This document shows positions 1 through 11,106 of a DNA stretch of 64,000 nucleotides, one piece after another; within the stretch, counting starts at the first letter, position 1; every line of letters starts with the position of its first letter. The notes below the pieces were generated by a model. That model worked only from the letters and a program-made list of their open reading frames with translations. It ran no database searches and was not told where the DNA came from. The stretch covers positions 1,857,826 to 1,921,825 of the forward strand of contig BDGG01000002.1 of the NCBI GenBank assembly GCA_001949185.1, in the 5' to 3' direction. The DNA comes from Ramazzottius varieornatus. Taxonomy: Eukaryota > Tardigrada > Eutardigrada > Parachela > Ramazzottiidae. Made by a program: the position numbers and the translations under genes.

Positions 1-761
1 AGGGTTCAGTCCTACGAAGAATTCTCGAATGATGGCCTTGTTGACTCCCTTGGGCAGATGTTTAATCTTAAGAGCGTCCTTCATCTTGTTAAAATTCTCA
101 TTTGGCTTTGTAGTCTCTTCAACGTCTTCCTGCACATTCTTTGCCACTTGCAAACCTTTCTTCGACTTTAATTCAGCGGCTGCATCATCGTTACTCCACG
201 TGCCCTTGTTAGCCGTGTCCTTGCCCCGTTGGTTGATGGAGAAGAACTCGAGAAACTGCGGATCATTGCGCAGACTTTCGATGGCTTCTTTCTCCTTGTC
301 CGTCAAAAGTGGATTCCGCAACAACTGACCGAGCCTGTTCTCCTCCTGTTTGGCAGGTTTTTCCTTCTTAATTTCCTTGGGTTTCTTGTCAGGATGGGCT
401 TTGGAAAATCGTGAGGAGTCCGCGCTGTGTTGACTCCATGAACGAGAATTGTCAGCGTCGCCCAAGTGACGACACGGCTCTACTTGGATGCGCGATGTGT
501 CGATGAAGGTGTTGTGGAAGTATGTTTGGGCTGCTTGAGCGTCTTCTTCCCGCTGGAAACCGATGAAGGCAAACTTGCGGAAGACACCGTTGGGTCCATA
601 CTTCAGCTTGACATCGGTGATGGTGCCTTTCTCTTCAAAGACGGAACGCAATCGCTTCTCCGTGATCTACGAAGCAAACAGGCCACATTTCGATTCCGGA
701 AGGCGGAAGGTGCTGAAAAACTTACCCCGTTCGGAAGATTCTTGATGATGAGCCGCGACAT
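1..761 (-). CDS. RBM19: RBM19/MRD1, N-terminal part (runs off left edge)
   Basis: A nucleolar RNA-binding protein needed for pre-rRNA processing, with several RRM domains in the full protein. The start codon is at 761 on the minus strand. Exon 1 is 761-726 and encodes MSRLIIKNLPNG; intron 725-667 is 59 bp with GTAAG..TAG borders; exon 2 runs from 666 past the window edge with no stop. RRM1 is complete: RNP2 is LIIKNLP and RNP1 lies in KFAFIGF. It is followed by the family-typical FIDTSRIQVE stretch and a linker (SRSWSQH) that aligns by eye with animal RBM19. A charged linker with FLEFFSINQR follows, and a second RRM begins at ALKIKHLPKG near the edge. The RRM1 order and the linker motifs are specific to this family. 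The protein is incomplete here. Confidence 0.88.
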
Positions 762-1217
762 CCTGGCGATGGACTTGGGAATGAAAGGTGGTCAGAAGAC
801 TCAGATCTAAAGGGGAAGAAACGACCGAGAATTTCGCCGAGAAATTTTCGATCGTGTAATCAATCAACAGTTACTTCCGCCGTCAATCATTGCTCCATGT
901 CACGTAGCTATCGTGACGTCAGTTGTTGACATTCACCAGCAGCATTGATTTACTCGTGTCTTGATTTGATGGGATGACTGGCTTACGATTTCGTCGATTT
1001 TCATCTTTGATGTCATGATGTTCTGATTACAACCGGAAGTCTTCTTCCCAACGTTCTATCGGAACCCATCCTCTGTTCCTCTAGCAGCTATCCGGATTCC
1101 GTCAGAAATAGACTTATGGACTGATGGGACGTGTTATGGGTATCCTGGCACGGCCTCACATGACAGAGGTCGGAAGGAGGGGATCGATAATGTGAGTTGC
1201 AACTGACTACGATATCG

Positions 1218-2815
1218 ATGGTGCGCCGCAGGTGGCTTCGTTTGATTAGTGTCGGTGCGCTCATATGGACGCTGGCCACAATCTCATTCTTCGCCTTGAC
1301 TTCACGTGTTCCAACGATGTTTTGGAATGAAGATGAGGGCAACTTGATCCATGAAGGCCAGCACTATGTCAAGAAGGACGGCCAGGATCATCTGGAAGCC
1401 AAAGACCTGATGGCCCTGTCCGACGCCTTCAAGAAAGCTGACGATAACCACGACAACTACTTGACGCTGGACGAACTGGAAAAATGGATTGCTACCAGAA
1501 TCAGCCAGCATCTGAATGATGGAGAAGGTAGGTCTCAAAGTGGGCTTCCAGGGAATATCCACGAATAAGCAGCGATGCCTACTACGGTTGAGCTTCTGTG
1601 ATCTGTCGAACTCTGTCGGCGGCTTACAGGGGGATTATGCCTGCCTCTTATTGGTCAAACTGTCCTGGCGGAATAATAGAGGAGACTCGTCAGGAGAGTC
1701 TTTTCTAGAATCTGAGTCAGGTAGCTAAATCCTGCGACGATCATGGATTAATCTTATCTACAAAAACTCTGAAATGAAAGTCCATTGACCAATGACCGCT
1801 TCAGCAAGCTCCGCGCTGCAGTGACGAAAAGCCCCCTGATTGGGAAGGTTGATTGGAGAAATTTCGACAAATTGCTCAGCTGATCGGCTTTTTTGTCGCA
1901 CAGCCACCGAATAGTCGATCAAAACACGCTAACGATGCGTGATGGCACACCATCCAGTCCAATCTGACGATACAGCTGCAATTGCAGCTGTCGAATCAGT
2001 TGCAGTTTGATCTATCAAACTCCTAACTGAAGATCTTCCCGTGACTGCAGTAATTTGGATCCGTCACTACGGGGTCCTGTACATCAACCCAGGATCGTCG
2101 CGGGATTTCACCAAAACAGTTTGACCAACAGGAGGTGGGGACAGGCACAAACCCCTTTTGAATATTCCGTTTCGGTTTTGCAGCGGACGCGAAAATGGTT
2201 TTCCTGTCCGCGGACCGCGATCAAAGCGGTTACTTATCCTGGGAGGAATTCAAAGTATGGCAACAGCGTCATCCAGGAAAAGCTTCGAAGTCTCGCTCTC
2301 CCACAGTTAAGGAAGGAAGCAACGAGGAAACGATGAGGGAAGAATGGGCGCTGGCTGATGAAGACAAGAACAGCTTCCTGGACAAACACGAGTTTCTCTG
2401 TTTTCGGCACCCTGAACTGTGCGCTGTGACTCTAGACCAGTTGGCCGCAGACATCATGAAGAACATGGATAAGAATGACGACGACAAACTAACGTTGGAC
2501 GAGTACAGCTCAGCGCCACCTGGGCAGGTCGAAGAAGGCTTCGAAGACTTTGAACGCAAGTTCAAAGAAGATCGCCAGAAAGAATTCGCGGTGATGGACA
2601 GTAATAAGGATGGTAGTGCTAGTCATGACGAACTGAGGGTCTTTCTGGACCCGCGAAACCATATTCATGCCAGAGCGGACGCGGAAGAACTGATTGACGC
2701 AGCGGATGGCGACGCTGATGGGCGTTTGTCATTTTCCGAAGCGGTCAAGCATTTTTCGCTGTTTGAAAAAAGTAAACTGATGGACGTTGAGGATGTGTTT
2801 CATAGTCACATCTAA
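1218..2815 (+). CDS. SDF4: 45 kDa calcium-binding protein, Cab45/SDF4-like
   Basis: A CREC-family EF-hand protein of the secretory pathway; Cab45 binds Ca2+ in the Golgi lumen and helps sort secreted cargo. Exon 1 is 1218-1527, a 656-bp intron is 1528-2183, and exon 2 is 2184-2815; one base plus two bases complete an Ala codon, so the phase fits. The protein is about 313 aa. The N-terminus (MVRRRWLRLISVGALIW) is a signal peptide or anchor. EF-hand loops are visible at DDNHDNYLTLDE, DRDQSGYLSWEE, DKNDDDKLTLDE, DSNKDGSASHDE and DGDADGRLSFSE. The C-terminus (HFSLFEKSKLMD) parallels the vertebrate Cab45 end, but the last residues are HSHI instead of an HEEF-type retention tail. The intron carries a foldback element (1628-2158). 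Reticulocalbin or calumenin are alternatives, but the spacing favours Cab45. Confidence 0.82.
1628..2158. mobile_element. Foldback/MITE element inside the SDF4 intron
   Basis: The left end contains GGTCAAACTGTCCTGGCGG and the right end contains the inverted partner ACAGTTTGACCAACAGGAGG, both next to an inverted copy of CGTCGCGGGATT/AATCCTGCGACGA. Between them is a second pair of diverged inverted arms (about 1786-1885 and 1965-2040). Both the outer and inner arm sequences recur at 12676-13065, which shows a dispersed family. There is no ORF of note. The ends are approximate. Confidence 0.55.
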
Positions 2816-3304
2816 GAAGAGTAGGAGGTGTACAAAAGTTTCCATGTACATGAGAACCGGTAAAATTGCTCGGTAATTTTCATTCTGACAAACGCTTTTG
2901 TGAATCGGTCTAAATCAGTCGGATCTCACCATACTTTATGTTGATTTTCTGAACATGTTTTACCACTGGATTTGATTAAAATCGCAGTTCGATCTGTCAT
3001 TTCATGAAATAGGAGGTTTTTCGAACAGGGCTGTGCTGAAAGTTCAATTAAGATGATACTGTACAGTGGTAAGATGTTCTGTGTAAGAAAAAAGTCCGAA
3101 TTATTGAAAGGAAAGGCGAAGTTCATGGTCAGCAGAATTGAAATTTCAACTTGAGTATGAGTATGCGAGAAGTTTGCCGGATATTTGGAGCACTCATGCT
3201 ACACTTGACGACGTCGGCGTTTCCCAACGGAAATGGTCAAATTCAGTTTAGCTTCCACTGCTCCAGAGATACCTGGAAAAGAAAACCACCACATGCGCAA
3301 TACC
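2816..3304. other. Intergenic, 489 bp
   Basis: This lies between the 3' ends of SDF4 (+) and the small secreted gene (-). It is AT-rich in places. I see no conserved ORF, RNA or repeat here. Confidence 0.5.
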
Positions 3305-3840
3305 TTACGCCAAATCCATAAACATATCGGCATGGATGTACCGGGACGAAAAATGGAATGGCTTGTCAAATTGCACTACGGAAGGAAAAATTTGGCAGGC
3401 CGATACAAACCATCCTCCCGCTAGATCCATGCCAGCCTGTTCACAAAGTAAGGGAATCATCTCTCGGGCGAATGGGCCGTTTGCCTCGTCTCTTACAACG
3501 GCAATTTCTGACCTAAGATGGGTTGAAGTTGAGCCTGCTGTGGAGCAGGTGCTGGAGCTGGTGCGGCAGCTGGAGGCGGTGCTAGAGCTGGTCCCTGAGG
3601 AGCATTTCCGGCGGGCGCTGTCGGGTTGTTCGAACCTGGAGCCGATCCATAGTTCTGAGAACTGGATGCGGTGTTCAACCCGGAACTTGAGCCAGCTGTC
3701 CCCGACGCAGAGATCTGCTTACCTGAGGGAGCGGGTGATAGAGGTGCTTGCGATCCAACAGGTTGCACCGACCAACTCAGAAGGAAAGCGAAGCACACCA
3801 CACTAACTAATGAGAAGTAATACGACGCCAAATAACGCAT
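3305..3840 (-). CDS. Small predicted secreted protein, unrecognised
   Basis: The ATG at 3840 opens MRYLASYYFSLVSVVCFAFLLSW, a clear signal peptide ending near VGSQA. Two models are possible. In model 1 the frame reads straight on to a stop at 3493, giving a 115-aa protein with a Pro/Ala/Ser-rich low-complexity body. In model 2 a good donor (TCAG|GTAAGC, GT at 3722) is spliced to an acceptor at 3508, removing 215 bp; phase 1 is kept and the frame continues through CEQAGMDLAGGW and VSACQIFP to a stop at 3305 (about 104 aa). Model 2 explains why an open, non-repetitive frame with two cysteines continues past the first stop. I recognise no family. A transcript would decide; I lean to model 2. Confidence 0.45.
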
Positions 3841-4552
3841 GTTGAAATTGAGGTTCTCGAACAAGCTTTAGTTCAATCCGCTCGCTCTAAATTCGTAAAA
3901 AAATTTTCGGTTCTCATCTGAAGCCTGCCAAGCTAAATTGGAAGCGAAAATCACACAGTAAACACATTACACCATGCTCTAACAGGTATTCGGCTCTACG
4001 GGCATGGCGAGCAGTATCGATAGCTGTCAATGATTTTCGTGTTTCGAAATCGGAAAATCTCGTACGAGTTTCGAGCGAGGGGACTGTATTGAACGAACGA
4101 TAGGAAGACAGCTTCGATGAGACAGTAGCGATGAACGTCGAGGATTGTACGTTGCAAAACAGGACAGACTGAAATGGGTAAAACCGTGTTTTTCAGTTTT
4201 CACAGACCAAAACTAGCACGAGTTTTGAATTACTGGAAGAAAAGTTGTGTAACTGCTCAAAATTTTGGCCAGGAATATCCTTGCACTTTGCGACGTAATG
4301 GACCGTAACACTTATCATATGTTGGGTTGTTTCCGAAAATGCTGGTTCGGCAGACACGCAACACAGAACAACAAGGTCCGACGTCTTATTGTTTGTGCTC
4401 TAAAGTACCTTATCACAGGGTCACTTCCGTGCCTATCCAGACACCCTTTGTTTTACTTGTGCATTCTGCATACGCAGCGTTCGTCACTACCTACAGTATG
4501 GGTGCTGCCCTTGTTTGTCTGCAGTGTTTTTTTAAATCTCCTTCACCTTGTA
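3841..4552. other. Upstream region of the small secreted gene
   Basis: Probable promoter of the minus-strand gene that starts at 3840. No other feature is supported. Short plus-strand frames here have no family resemblance. Confidence 0.4.
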
Positions 4553-4742
4553 CTCGTACACGCGCGAAGGGAAAGTTTGGGACAGGCGATTCCGAAACAG
4601 CGGAATGGAAGTCCGCACGTGCTTGTGCAAGTCACACCAATGCACTTTGTGACAATTTTTTACGGTTGAATTCTCAATTTTTTGACTGTTGCAAACTTTT
4701 TACTGTTCCAGACTTTCCCTTCGTACGTGTGCGTGTACTGTA
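4553..4742. mobile_element. MITE-like foldback element, family B
   Basis: The left end ACACGCGCGAAGGGAAAG followed by TTTGGGACAGGCGATTCC is matched in inverted form by GACTTTCCCTTCGTACGTG at the right end, with TTTTTACTGTTCCAG just inside it. The same ends occur at 18569-18953, where another element interrupts them. It is about 190 bp with no coding capacity. Confidence 0.6.
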
Positions 4743-5705
4743 GAGTTTAGGCACTGCAGTATGTACAGCCCGTTCACACTACATCGCTAAACCTAAAAAC
4801 TTACGGCGTTGGGGACTGGATCATGGGTCAACTTCGAAAATCGAGACTTTTTTTTCTGGGTTCAGCATATTCCTCTAGAACAGAAACAACTTCCAGAAAT
4901 ACGAAGAATACAAGAAGTCGTTGACTGTGCTGCATTCGGTCAAATGGATTGTGAGAGCATGGTCAGAAGCTGACAGTTCGACCATATGCATTGGAGACTG
5001 CTTTCGCGAAGCTGGCGTGTCTCAGATGGTCGAAAACAATAGTTGACTTTCGGTAAATTGGTTGTCCATAGATTATGACGTAACTTTCTTTCGGTTTTGG
5101 CAAGCTGTACGGTTGATGTCTGACTGGTGGCAAATTAAATTGGAAGATCAGTTTACGCGTCTCGATTGTCGAACGCCTGGACTGTACCAGGTGGAAAGTC
5201 ACTTTTGCCTTTTTTAACTGGTCGAAACACGGGGCGCCGCCAAAGTGGACCCATCATCACCTTCTGGACGCGCCCAAAAATTCGGAAAAAAAAATTCGGA
5301 ATATGTGATGTGCAGTGCGCCACGTATCATCTCGAAACGGACCACCTTCATGTTTTTCTTTTAACCACTGGACTAATCTTTTGTTGAATCGGGAACATTT
5401 GCCAGATATAGAAATGTTTGAGCTCGATCTAGATTGTTTTGGAGACACTGGCGCAACCGAGAGCCTGACTGAAAACTAATTTTCTGGCTGGGACGAAATT
5501 TCCACCGAAAACGGCAAAACCGCTAAACAGTTTTGCAGATACTCTGTCGACTGGCTGATAGTTGTACTTTGGAGAGAAGTTGATTCTTCAGCCAGAGGAT
5601 ACAAACGAGCAGCAAAAGTTGAACTGGAATCTCGCCACGTACATAACAGTTGCGCCGGGGAAGTGATTTCACCACCTGGTGCTCAAGGTGTTACATATAA
5701 TGAAA
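4743..5705. other. Intergenic, no gene seen
   Basis: It contains several short frames without family resemblance and a run CGGAAAAAAAAATTCGG near 5282. No feature is supported. Confidence 0.4.
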
Positions 5706-6283
5706 GGTCGAGGCTACGTGCACGAAATTTACGAATTTTTCTGCGTGCACGAACTTTGGCACGAACCGTAGTCTGCGCGCACGAACGTGTCACTAACTTT
5801 TACTCCGGGCCTGATCTATGCCACGAACTCTACTTCGCGCACGAACTGTGACCCGACCTTTTACTCCGTGCACGAACTGTGACATCAGGATACGAACTTT
5901 TATTCTACCAAGCAACGGTGATGATTTTCGAAGGGTTTGAGACATCATATGCTGATCTAAGCAAAAGCTACTGTTTGGTACTTCGGATTCTTCGTTGAGT
6001 AGCGCCTTCTAAAGCTGGTAGATGCCACCACTTCGGGGTTCTGAATTGCACATCCTCAGATACTCCGAATTCGAAAGCGGGTGTGTCCTTTTTCCAAGTC
6101 TATGACGCGGAGCAGGCGGAAAGCCTCTTTCGATCCTTTCAACTTCTAAACACCGCTCATAGTATTTCCGCATACAGCACTCGCTTGATGGAATCGGGCT
6201 TCGCTTGGTTTCGTGCACGGAGTTTTTAGTTCGTGGAAGAGTTCGTGCACGGAGAGGGAAAGTTCGTGCACCGAGTCACTACG
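5706..6283. mobile_element. Element with clustered CACGAAC motifs at both ends
   Basis: About eight copies of a (G/C)CACGAA(C/A) motif lie in one direction at 5714-5890. About four inverted copies (GTTCGTGCACGG type) lie at 6209-6275. Clusters of subterminal repeats in opposite orientation are typical of nonautonomous DNA transposons. No transposase frame is visible and the ends are uncertain. Confidence 0.4.
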
Positions 6284-6837
6284 ATACTAAAATCACGATT
6301 CAAACTACGCAGAAATGAGTCGGAAACATAAGTCTACCGTTCAGAAATAAAATTTCCGCCACAAGATGTTTTTCCGCCAAAATGGCCAACATTGACGGTT
6401 TTAATTCATTTGCCGAGTTGATTCGATGTTTCTGTGGCGTTTTTGTGCTAACAGCTCGGATAGTAATATATCTGACCAGGTCAGATTGGGGATCGCTACT
6501 CAATGATAGAACTCCGTAGACTGCGGTTCACTCGCCGCGACAGGTGCTCCCCCACGGAAGTCATTCCAGTCGAATACTCGAGGCTGTTTCTTATTGTAAC
6601 AACACGATTCACGGTTTCAGTCGAATCAGCTTGAAAGTTATATGAACAGGCGTCGAGAACAAAGCGAAAAGGCGCAATCTGAATATTTTTACGTCGAAAT
6701 GCCAGGTGGTGGGGATGTGGTGTGAACCGAGTGTAAACTGTAGCGTTGCCACCGGCGACAAAACATCGGTACCTAGACTGCTAGTCATGGAACCGTGCTC
6801 ACTAAACCTTGAAGGTTTCCATCATTCTGTGGCTAAA
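6284..6837. other. Upstream region of LRRC43
   Basis: Probable promoter and 5' UTR of the next gene. In-frame ATGs at 6715 and 6787 would lengthen the protein by 41 or 17 residues if the transcript starts further up. No other feature is seen. Confidence 0.4.
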
Positions 6838-9319
6838 ATGGCTACTACCGTTATCGAAACGTTACCACCGCTTCCGTTCGTCCTGGGTGCAGAACATGTC
6901 ATCCCCTTTCCGCCTTTACCTCTGGATCTCGTCGCCCATTTTACTGCAGTGACGCCCTCCCAGCGAACAGCCTTCGCCGTCTTTGAGCAGAAACTCACTG
7001 AGCTGGGTCTCCATGAGTTTCCTTATCGTCCACCGACGAAGCTATCCAGTTTGAACAACGCCGATGAGAAACAACTGTTGACAGAATGGAAGGACTCTCC
7101 GTGGTACAAAGAATGTTTCTGGACCGATGACTTCCGAGCACTACAGCAGAGACTGTTCAAAGCCAAGAGACCTTTAAGCGTGGCGGCGTTGTACCAAGCG
7201 TTTACAACCTTGAACTTGTGCGGACAGGAGGTGAATCAAGCTTTTTAGTTTATACTTCAAACGACAAACAGAGGTCCTGACTGCAGCGTAGAAAATGCAG
7301 CCATGCGCCTTCCAAGTTGCTCGTTTTTACGGTTCCCAGTTGGAATTACGGGTTTTTGATCGATGTTCCCAACTGGAAATCGGATAGAAGAGGCACATGG
7401 AAGATCACTCAGGGACGCATTTTCTATAGTGTAACTTAGTTTTTGATTTCAGGCCACGAATGTGGATTCAAGCATGACAGTCCTTCGATGTTTGACACGC
7501 TTGTCCCTTGCCGACAACCGCCTTACAGTGATCGATCTAGACAACCTTCCTTCCACACTACAACATCTGGAGCTGTACGGTAATTTGATCAAAGAAATAC
7601 GAGGATGTGCCCCGAAAAGTCTTCGACATTTGGGCGTGGCTGCCAATCATCTTACTCAGCTGACATTCATCCTGTCCAAAACTCGTCTGTAGGTACTCTG
7701 AACAGTAAGTTCAAGACTCGACGTCCAGAGATGTTTATCTGCTCTAAAATCTGCGTTTGATTTACTGTAAATGAGTTAACAGGGTGTGGTTTGATTTCCA
7801 GTGACGGTCTAATATCGTTGGATCTGGGAGAAAATTTTCTCCGGGATACGGACGACATTACCTCTTACGTGACAACTCCGCAGTTTAACCGTTTACAGAA
7901 CCTCCGCGCTGCTGGGAATCCTTGTGCTTTCACCAGAAGCTACAGAAGGACTTTGGTAGGTGCTATTCCGACTCTACTATGCCTGGATGGTGCGGAAGTG
8001 TTACAACAGAAAAGACAGGATCACTTGCACGTGTCGTATGATAACTTCATTCTTCCGAGTACGACGGTGACTAGTCAGACAATTGTGTTGGTGACGCTGG
8101 ACAGTATAACCGGCGGACCGCTCCCGCAAGATTACATCGTTAGTCGAACATAGCTAATTTTCTCACTCCATGTGGATTGATTTTGATGTACGGCAAACGC
8201 TTAACTGGTTTCAGAAACCGGAAGACCAAAGCAGTTATCCACTGACCAAATGGATTTACGGCATGGAAATATCCTTCCCCGGCGCAATACTAGACACTAA
8301 GCCAGCTTTGCCGCCACCAACGCCAGAAGAGCTGAAAGCCAAGGCCGATAGATTGGCCAAAGGTGAATTTCATTGGTTCGAACTGACAGCAAAACAGAAT
8401 GCAGATTTTGCAGAACGCTCTTGGTTACTAATACTTTATTTTATGTCTGGCAGAACAAAAGAAAAGCAAGAGTAAAAGCAAGAAGACCGGTACACCCCTC
8501 CCCGTGGAAATTGTGGCGGAACCTGAGGATCCGCTGTACATTGGTCTTCCAGTACCCATGCACAAAGTTCTAAATGAGGGGTTCGAGTGGGAATACGCCG
8601 ACCCGCTGAAAGTTGACTCCTATGTCCCACTTCTGACATCGGCCGACATCACCGGAGAACAGCTATACGAATACTTCCGACGTGGGATTCGAGTCAAGCT
8701 ACTCCTGCGCCGGGTACTTTACACACCTCAGTCAGCAGTCGGCAAGAAAGCCGCTAAGGCCCCTAAAGGTTCCAAAGCCAATCCGTGGGACATCCCCCTG
8801 ACTCCCGAAGTGGCTGAAACCACCGTGGTGGACCAGTTCGCCATCCCATCCGTCGGCTTGTTACACGGTGAGGACCAAGTAACGTATCAGTGCGAGCTTC
8901 ACCCGCCACCTGTCATCGAAAGACCACCGACCCCGGTCAAGAAGAGTAACAAGCTCAGCCCGGCAACGAAGGGCGGAAAAGGTAAAGGTACGTCGAAAAC
9001 ACAAAGCCCTGTTCTGGAACCGGTTGTGCAGAGGGGACCGATGGTTATTACGGCTCGCGTGGCTTTACACTATGACCAAAGTCCGGCTGACTTGGTTCGT
9101 CTGCCCCCTGAGATTGCTCCATATGTACCACCCGAGCCCGTGGTGGAGCTGAAACGTCCAGCGACGAGCCCGGGACATAAGGGCCACAGTGCTCATGGAC
9201 CTCGAAGTGCTCATGGCGGCGCTCATAGTGCGCATGGTGCACACAGTGCTCATGGAAATTTGCACAGTGCGCAGCACCATGGACGCTCCCTACAGCTTGA
9301 CCACAAGTCGCCACACTGA
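6838..9319 (+). CDS. LRRC43: Leucine-rich repeat-containing protein 43 (LRRC43-like)
   Basis: Five exons in consistent phase: 6838-7230, 7453-7688, 7802-8138, 8215-8362 and 8454-9319, giving about 659 aa, close to the vertebrate LRRC43 length. An N-terminal helical part (residues 1-130) is followed by leucine-rich repeats at about 140-260, including TLQHLELYGNLIKEI, LISLDLGENFL and LRAAGNPCAF. These line up by eye with LRRC43 (LKVLELYGNEI, LVSLDLGFNDL, LLVLQGNPLA), and the cap CLDGAEVLQQKR matches its next block. After a Lys-rich linker, the C-terminal half has beta-type blocks separated by Pro/Lys-rich strings as in vertebrate LRRC43. LRRC43 is associated with motile or sensory cilia; its molecular role is poorly defined. 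The start at 6838 has a strong context (AAAATGG) and was chosen by length. The C-terminus carries an unusual His-rich repeat. Confidence 0.8.
9172..9316 (+). repeat. His-rich HSAHG repeat tract in LRRC43 C-terminus
   Basis: This codes for a run of related units (GHSAHG, RSAHGG, HSAHGA, HSAHGN, HSAQHH) at about residues 610-650 of LRRC43. At DNA level the unit is an imperfect 12-18-bp repeat around GTGCTCATGG. Such His-rich repeats can bind metal, but no function is shown. It is not a known part of vertebrate LRRC43. Confidence 0.75.
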
Positions 9320-10058
9320 AGGCCCGAAGAAATCTCTAAAAGGAATGTCTTTTACATCAGTACATCTCGAAGCTCTCCACTATAAGTCTAGAAAAGTCCA
9401 GTGCTGTAAATGCACCACCTGTCGTATCATGACCTTTCGCGCGCTGTTCGACTAAGCGCAAGAAGAGAGCCTTTGGTAATAAGGTTTTTCCGGATTCTGT
9501 ATGGATAAAAATGAGAGCATTATAGTAGATGTAAACAGTCCACTCGCTGAAAATCTGGACGTAATTTTCCGCTTTTAGCTTGACGCCCGCTATACATTCG
9601 CCATGCAGCATCCCGAACTAACCGGCGGCATTATATAACACATAAATTACACTGTACTTTGGCCCATGTGATCAAGCAATGAAGTCGCCGATCACCGGCT
9701 GGATAAGAGGGGCAATTTCGTTTACTCGGTATGATTTGCCTAACTTGAAATGGGAAATTTTGATTCCCCACGGGAAAAGTGCAACAACACAGGCCGACTC
9801 GGGCTCGTGCTCAGGCACGGAACTTTTGACATTTGAACCAAGCTTTAGTGATGTGCGCCTTTTCTCCAGAGGCTGGAATTGTCATTAGACTTCGAGTCGT
9901 ACCGTTCAAGCTCTGATCTCGACGGTACGATCGCAGGGAGGTGTCGGTACGACTACCGAGAGAATATAATAAGTTCCGCCCTTTGCTCTTTTATTGCGAA
10001 TGGCCTGTCAAGTTTCATATTTCAAAAAGCGTCCACTCATATCACTATTTGGTGCGGA
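9320..10058. other. 3' flank of LRRC43 and intergenic, no gene seen
   Basis: The 3' UTR of LRRC43 is likely here. The remainder shows only short unrelated frames. Confidence 0.4.
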
Positions 10059-10214
10059 GTACAGTAAATATTCACTGCATCCACGCAATACGTCATCGTA
10101 CACGTGAAGTACATCTCCGGTCCGGTATCAGGGATTCCGCCAACCCCTACGGGGAATCGGGGATGCATCGTCACGTACGAGTACTGCGTGGATGCAGCGA
10201 ATATTAACAGTATG
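10059..10214. mobile_element. Short foldback element
   Basis: GTAAATATTCACTGCATCC at the left is mirrored by the inverted GGATGCAGCGAATATTAAC at the right, with further pairing of the next 20 bases. The whole is about 155 bp. Part of one arm (CGTCATCGTACACGTGAAG) recurs exactly at 14459-14477, so this is a family. Confidence 0.6.
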
Positions 10215-10501
10215 ACTTGTCCCTTTTCGAGGAAACACATTTAGAAACGTTTGAAGAATTAGGTTTTTCTTCACTCTTCTCCTTTATGTGGTTGTCCACC
10301 AGAAGTTTCCTTCTGTCTGCTGCAAGAATTAAGTCCGTGCTTTGCCCTCGAGGAGGAAATTGGGTTTATGATCAGAGAGAGAAGATGTTTTCCGTTTTCC
10401 CGAGTTTATGGTTTGGCTAGTGGCTTCAGCGACGTTGACTCGAGCCACATCATTCCATAGAACCGATTGGTTTCTTTATGACAGCAGCCAGTAATCATCT
10501 A

Positions 10502-11106
10502 CTGTAGTGCTCGCAGTTTATCGCGCACTCAACCACGTGAACAGTAAATAACGCCCGATCGGGGATTTTAGACGTTGTACTGCTTAATCAACAATCAATG
10601 ATTGGCCATCGGTTAAGACAAGTGTTATTCTGAAAAGTCAACTCAAGTTGCTCATTTCCATCTGGAGCGTTTCCGGTATCTGCTCACTTTTCTCCGGTCC
10701 TCGCTTGCCCGGAATCTTTGCTTTGTGAAGCAAAAACATGAGGTTCCGTGAAGCTTATCAGCTGCTTATGGAACAGGTATCATTCGACTCACCACCAGCT
10801 GCGCATGGCTGATTCCGGAATTCCTGTAAGCTTCGCATGCTTTCTCCTCGATAATCCGCTCTCTTCATAGTTCCTCAAAGCTTTCTCCGCATCCTCATCG
10901 GCATAAATATACGGGTCCTAGCCATGACAATGTTTTCTACCTTCAGATCCAGTGAAAGAAACTGGAATTTGGACCGGATCGTTTTTCAAAATAACTGACG
11001 ACCCAATAAAGTCAATCAACTCACACCCTTCTGGCAACAGCTGATCTTGCCGGGCAAACCTGACTAATCACGTGGTTGAGTGCGCGATAAACTGCGAGCA
11101 CTACAG
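10502..11106. mobile_element. 605-bp element with 39-bp perfect terminal inverted repeats and TA flanks
   Basis: The 39 bases starting CTGTAGTGCTCGCAGTTTAT at 10502 are repeated exactly, inverted, at 11068-11106. Both ends are flanked by TA, the target duplication of Tc1/mariner-type elements. There is no transposase frame inside, so this is a nonautonomous copy. Identity of the two ends suggests recent movement. Confidence 0.78.

Noticed and set aside
3336-3806. 156-codon plus-strand open frame
   Set aside because: It overlaps the minus-strand secreted gene, which has a signal peptide and good splice sites. The plus frame has neither.
4265-4743. Two overlapping 134-138 codon frames
   Set aside because: They run through a foldback element and have no signal, domain or splice context.
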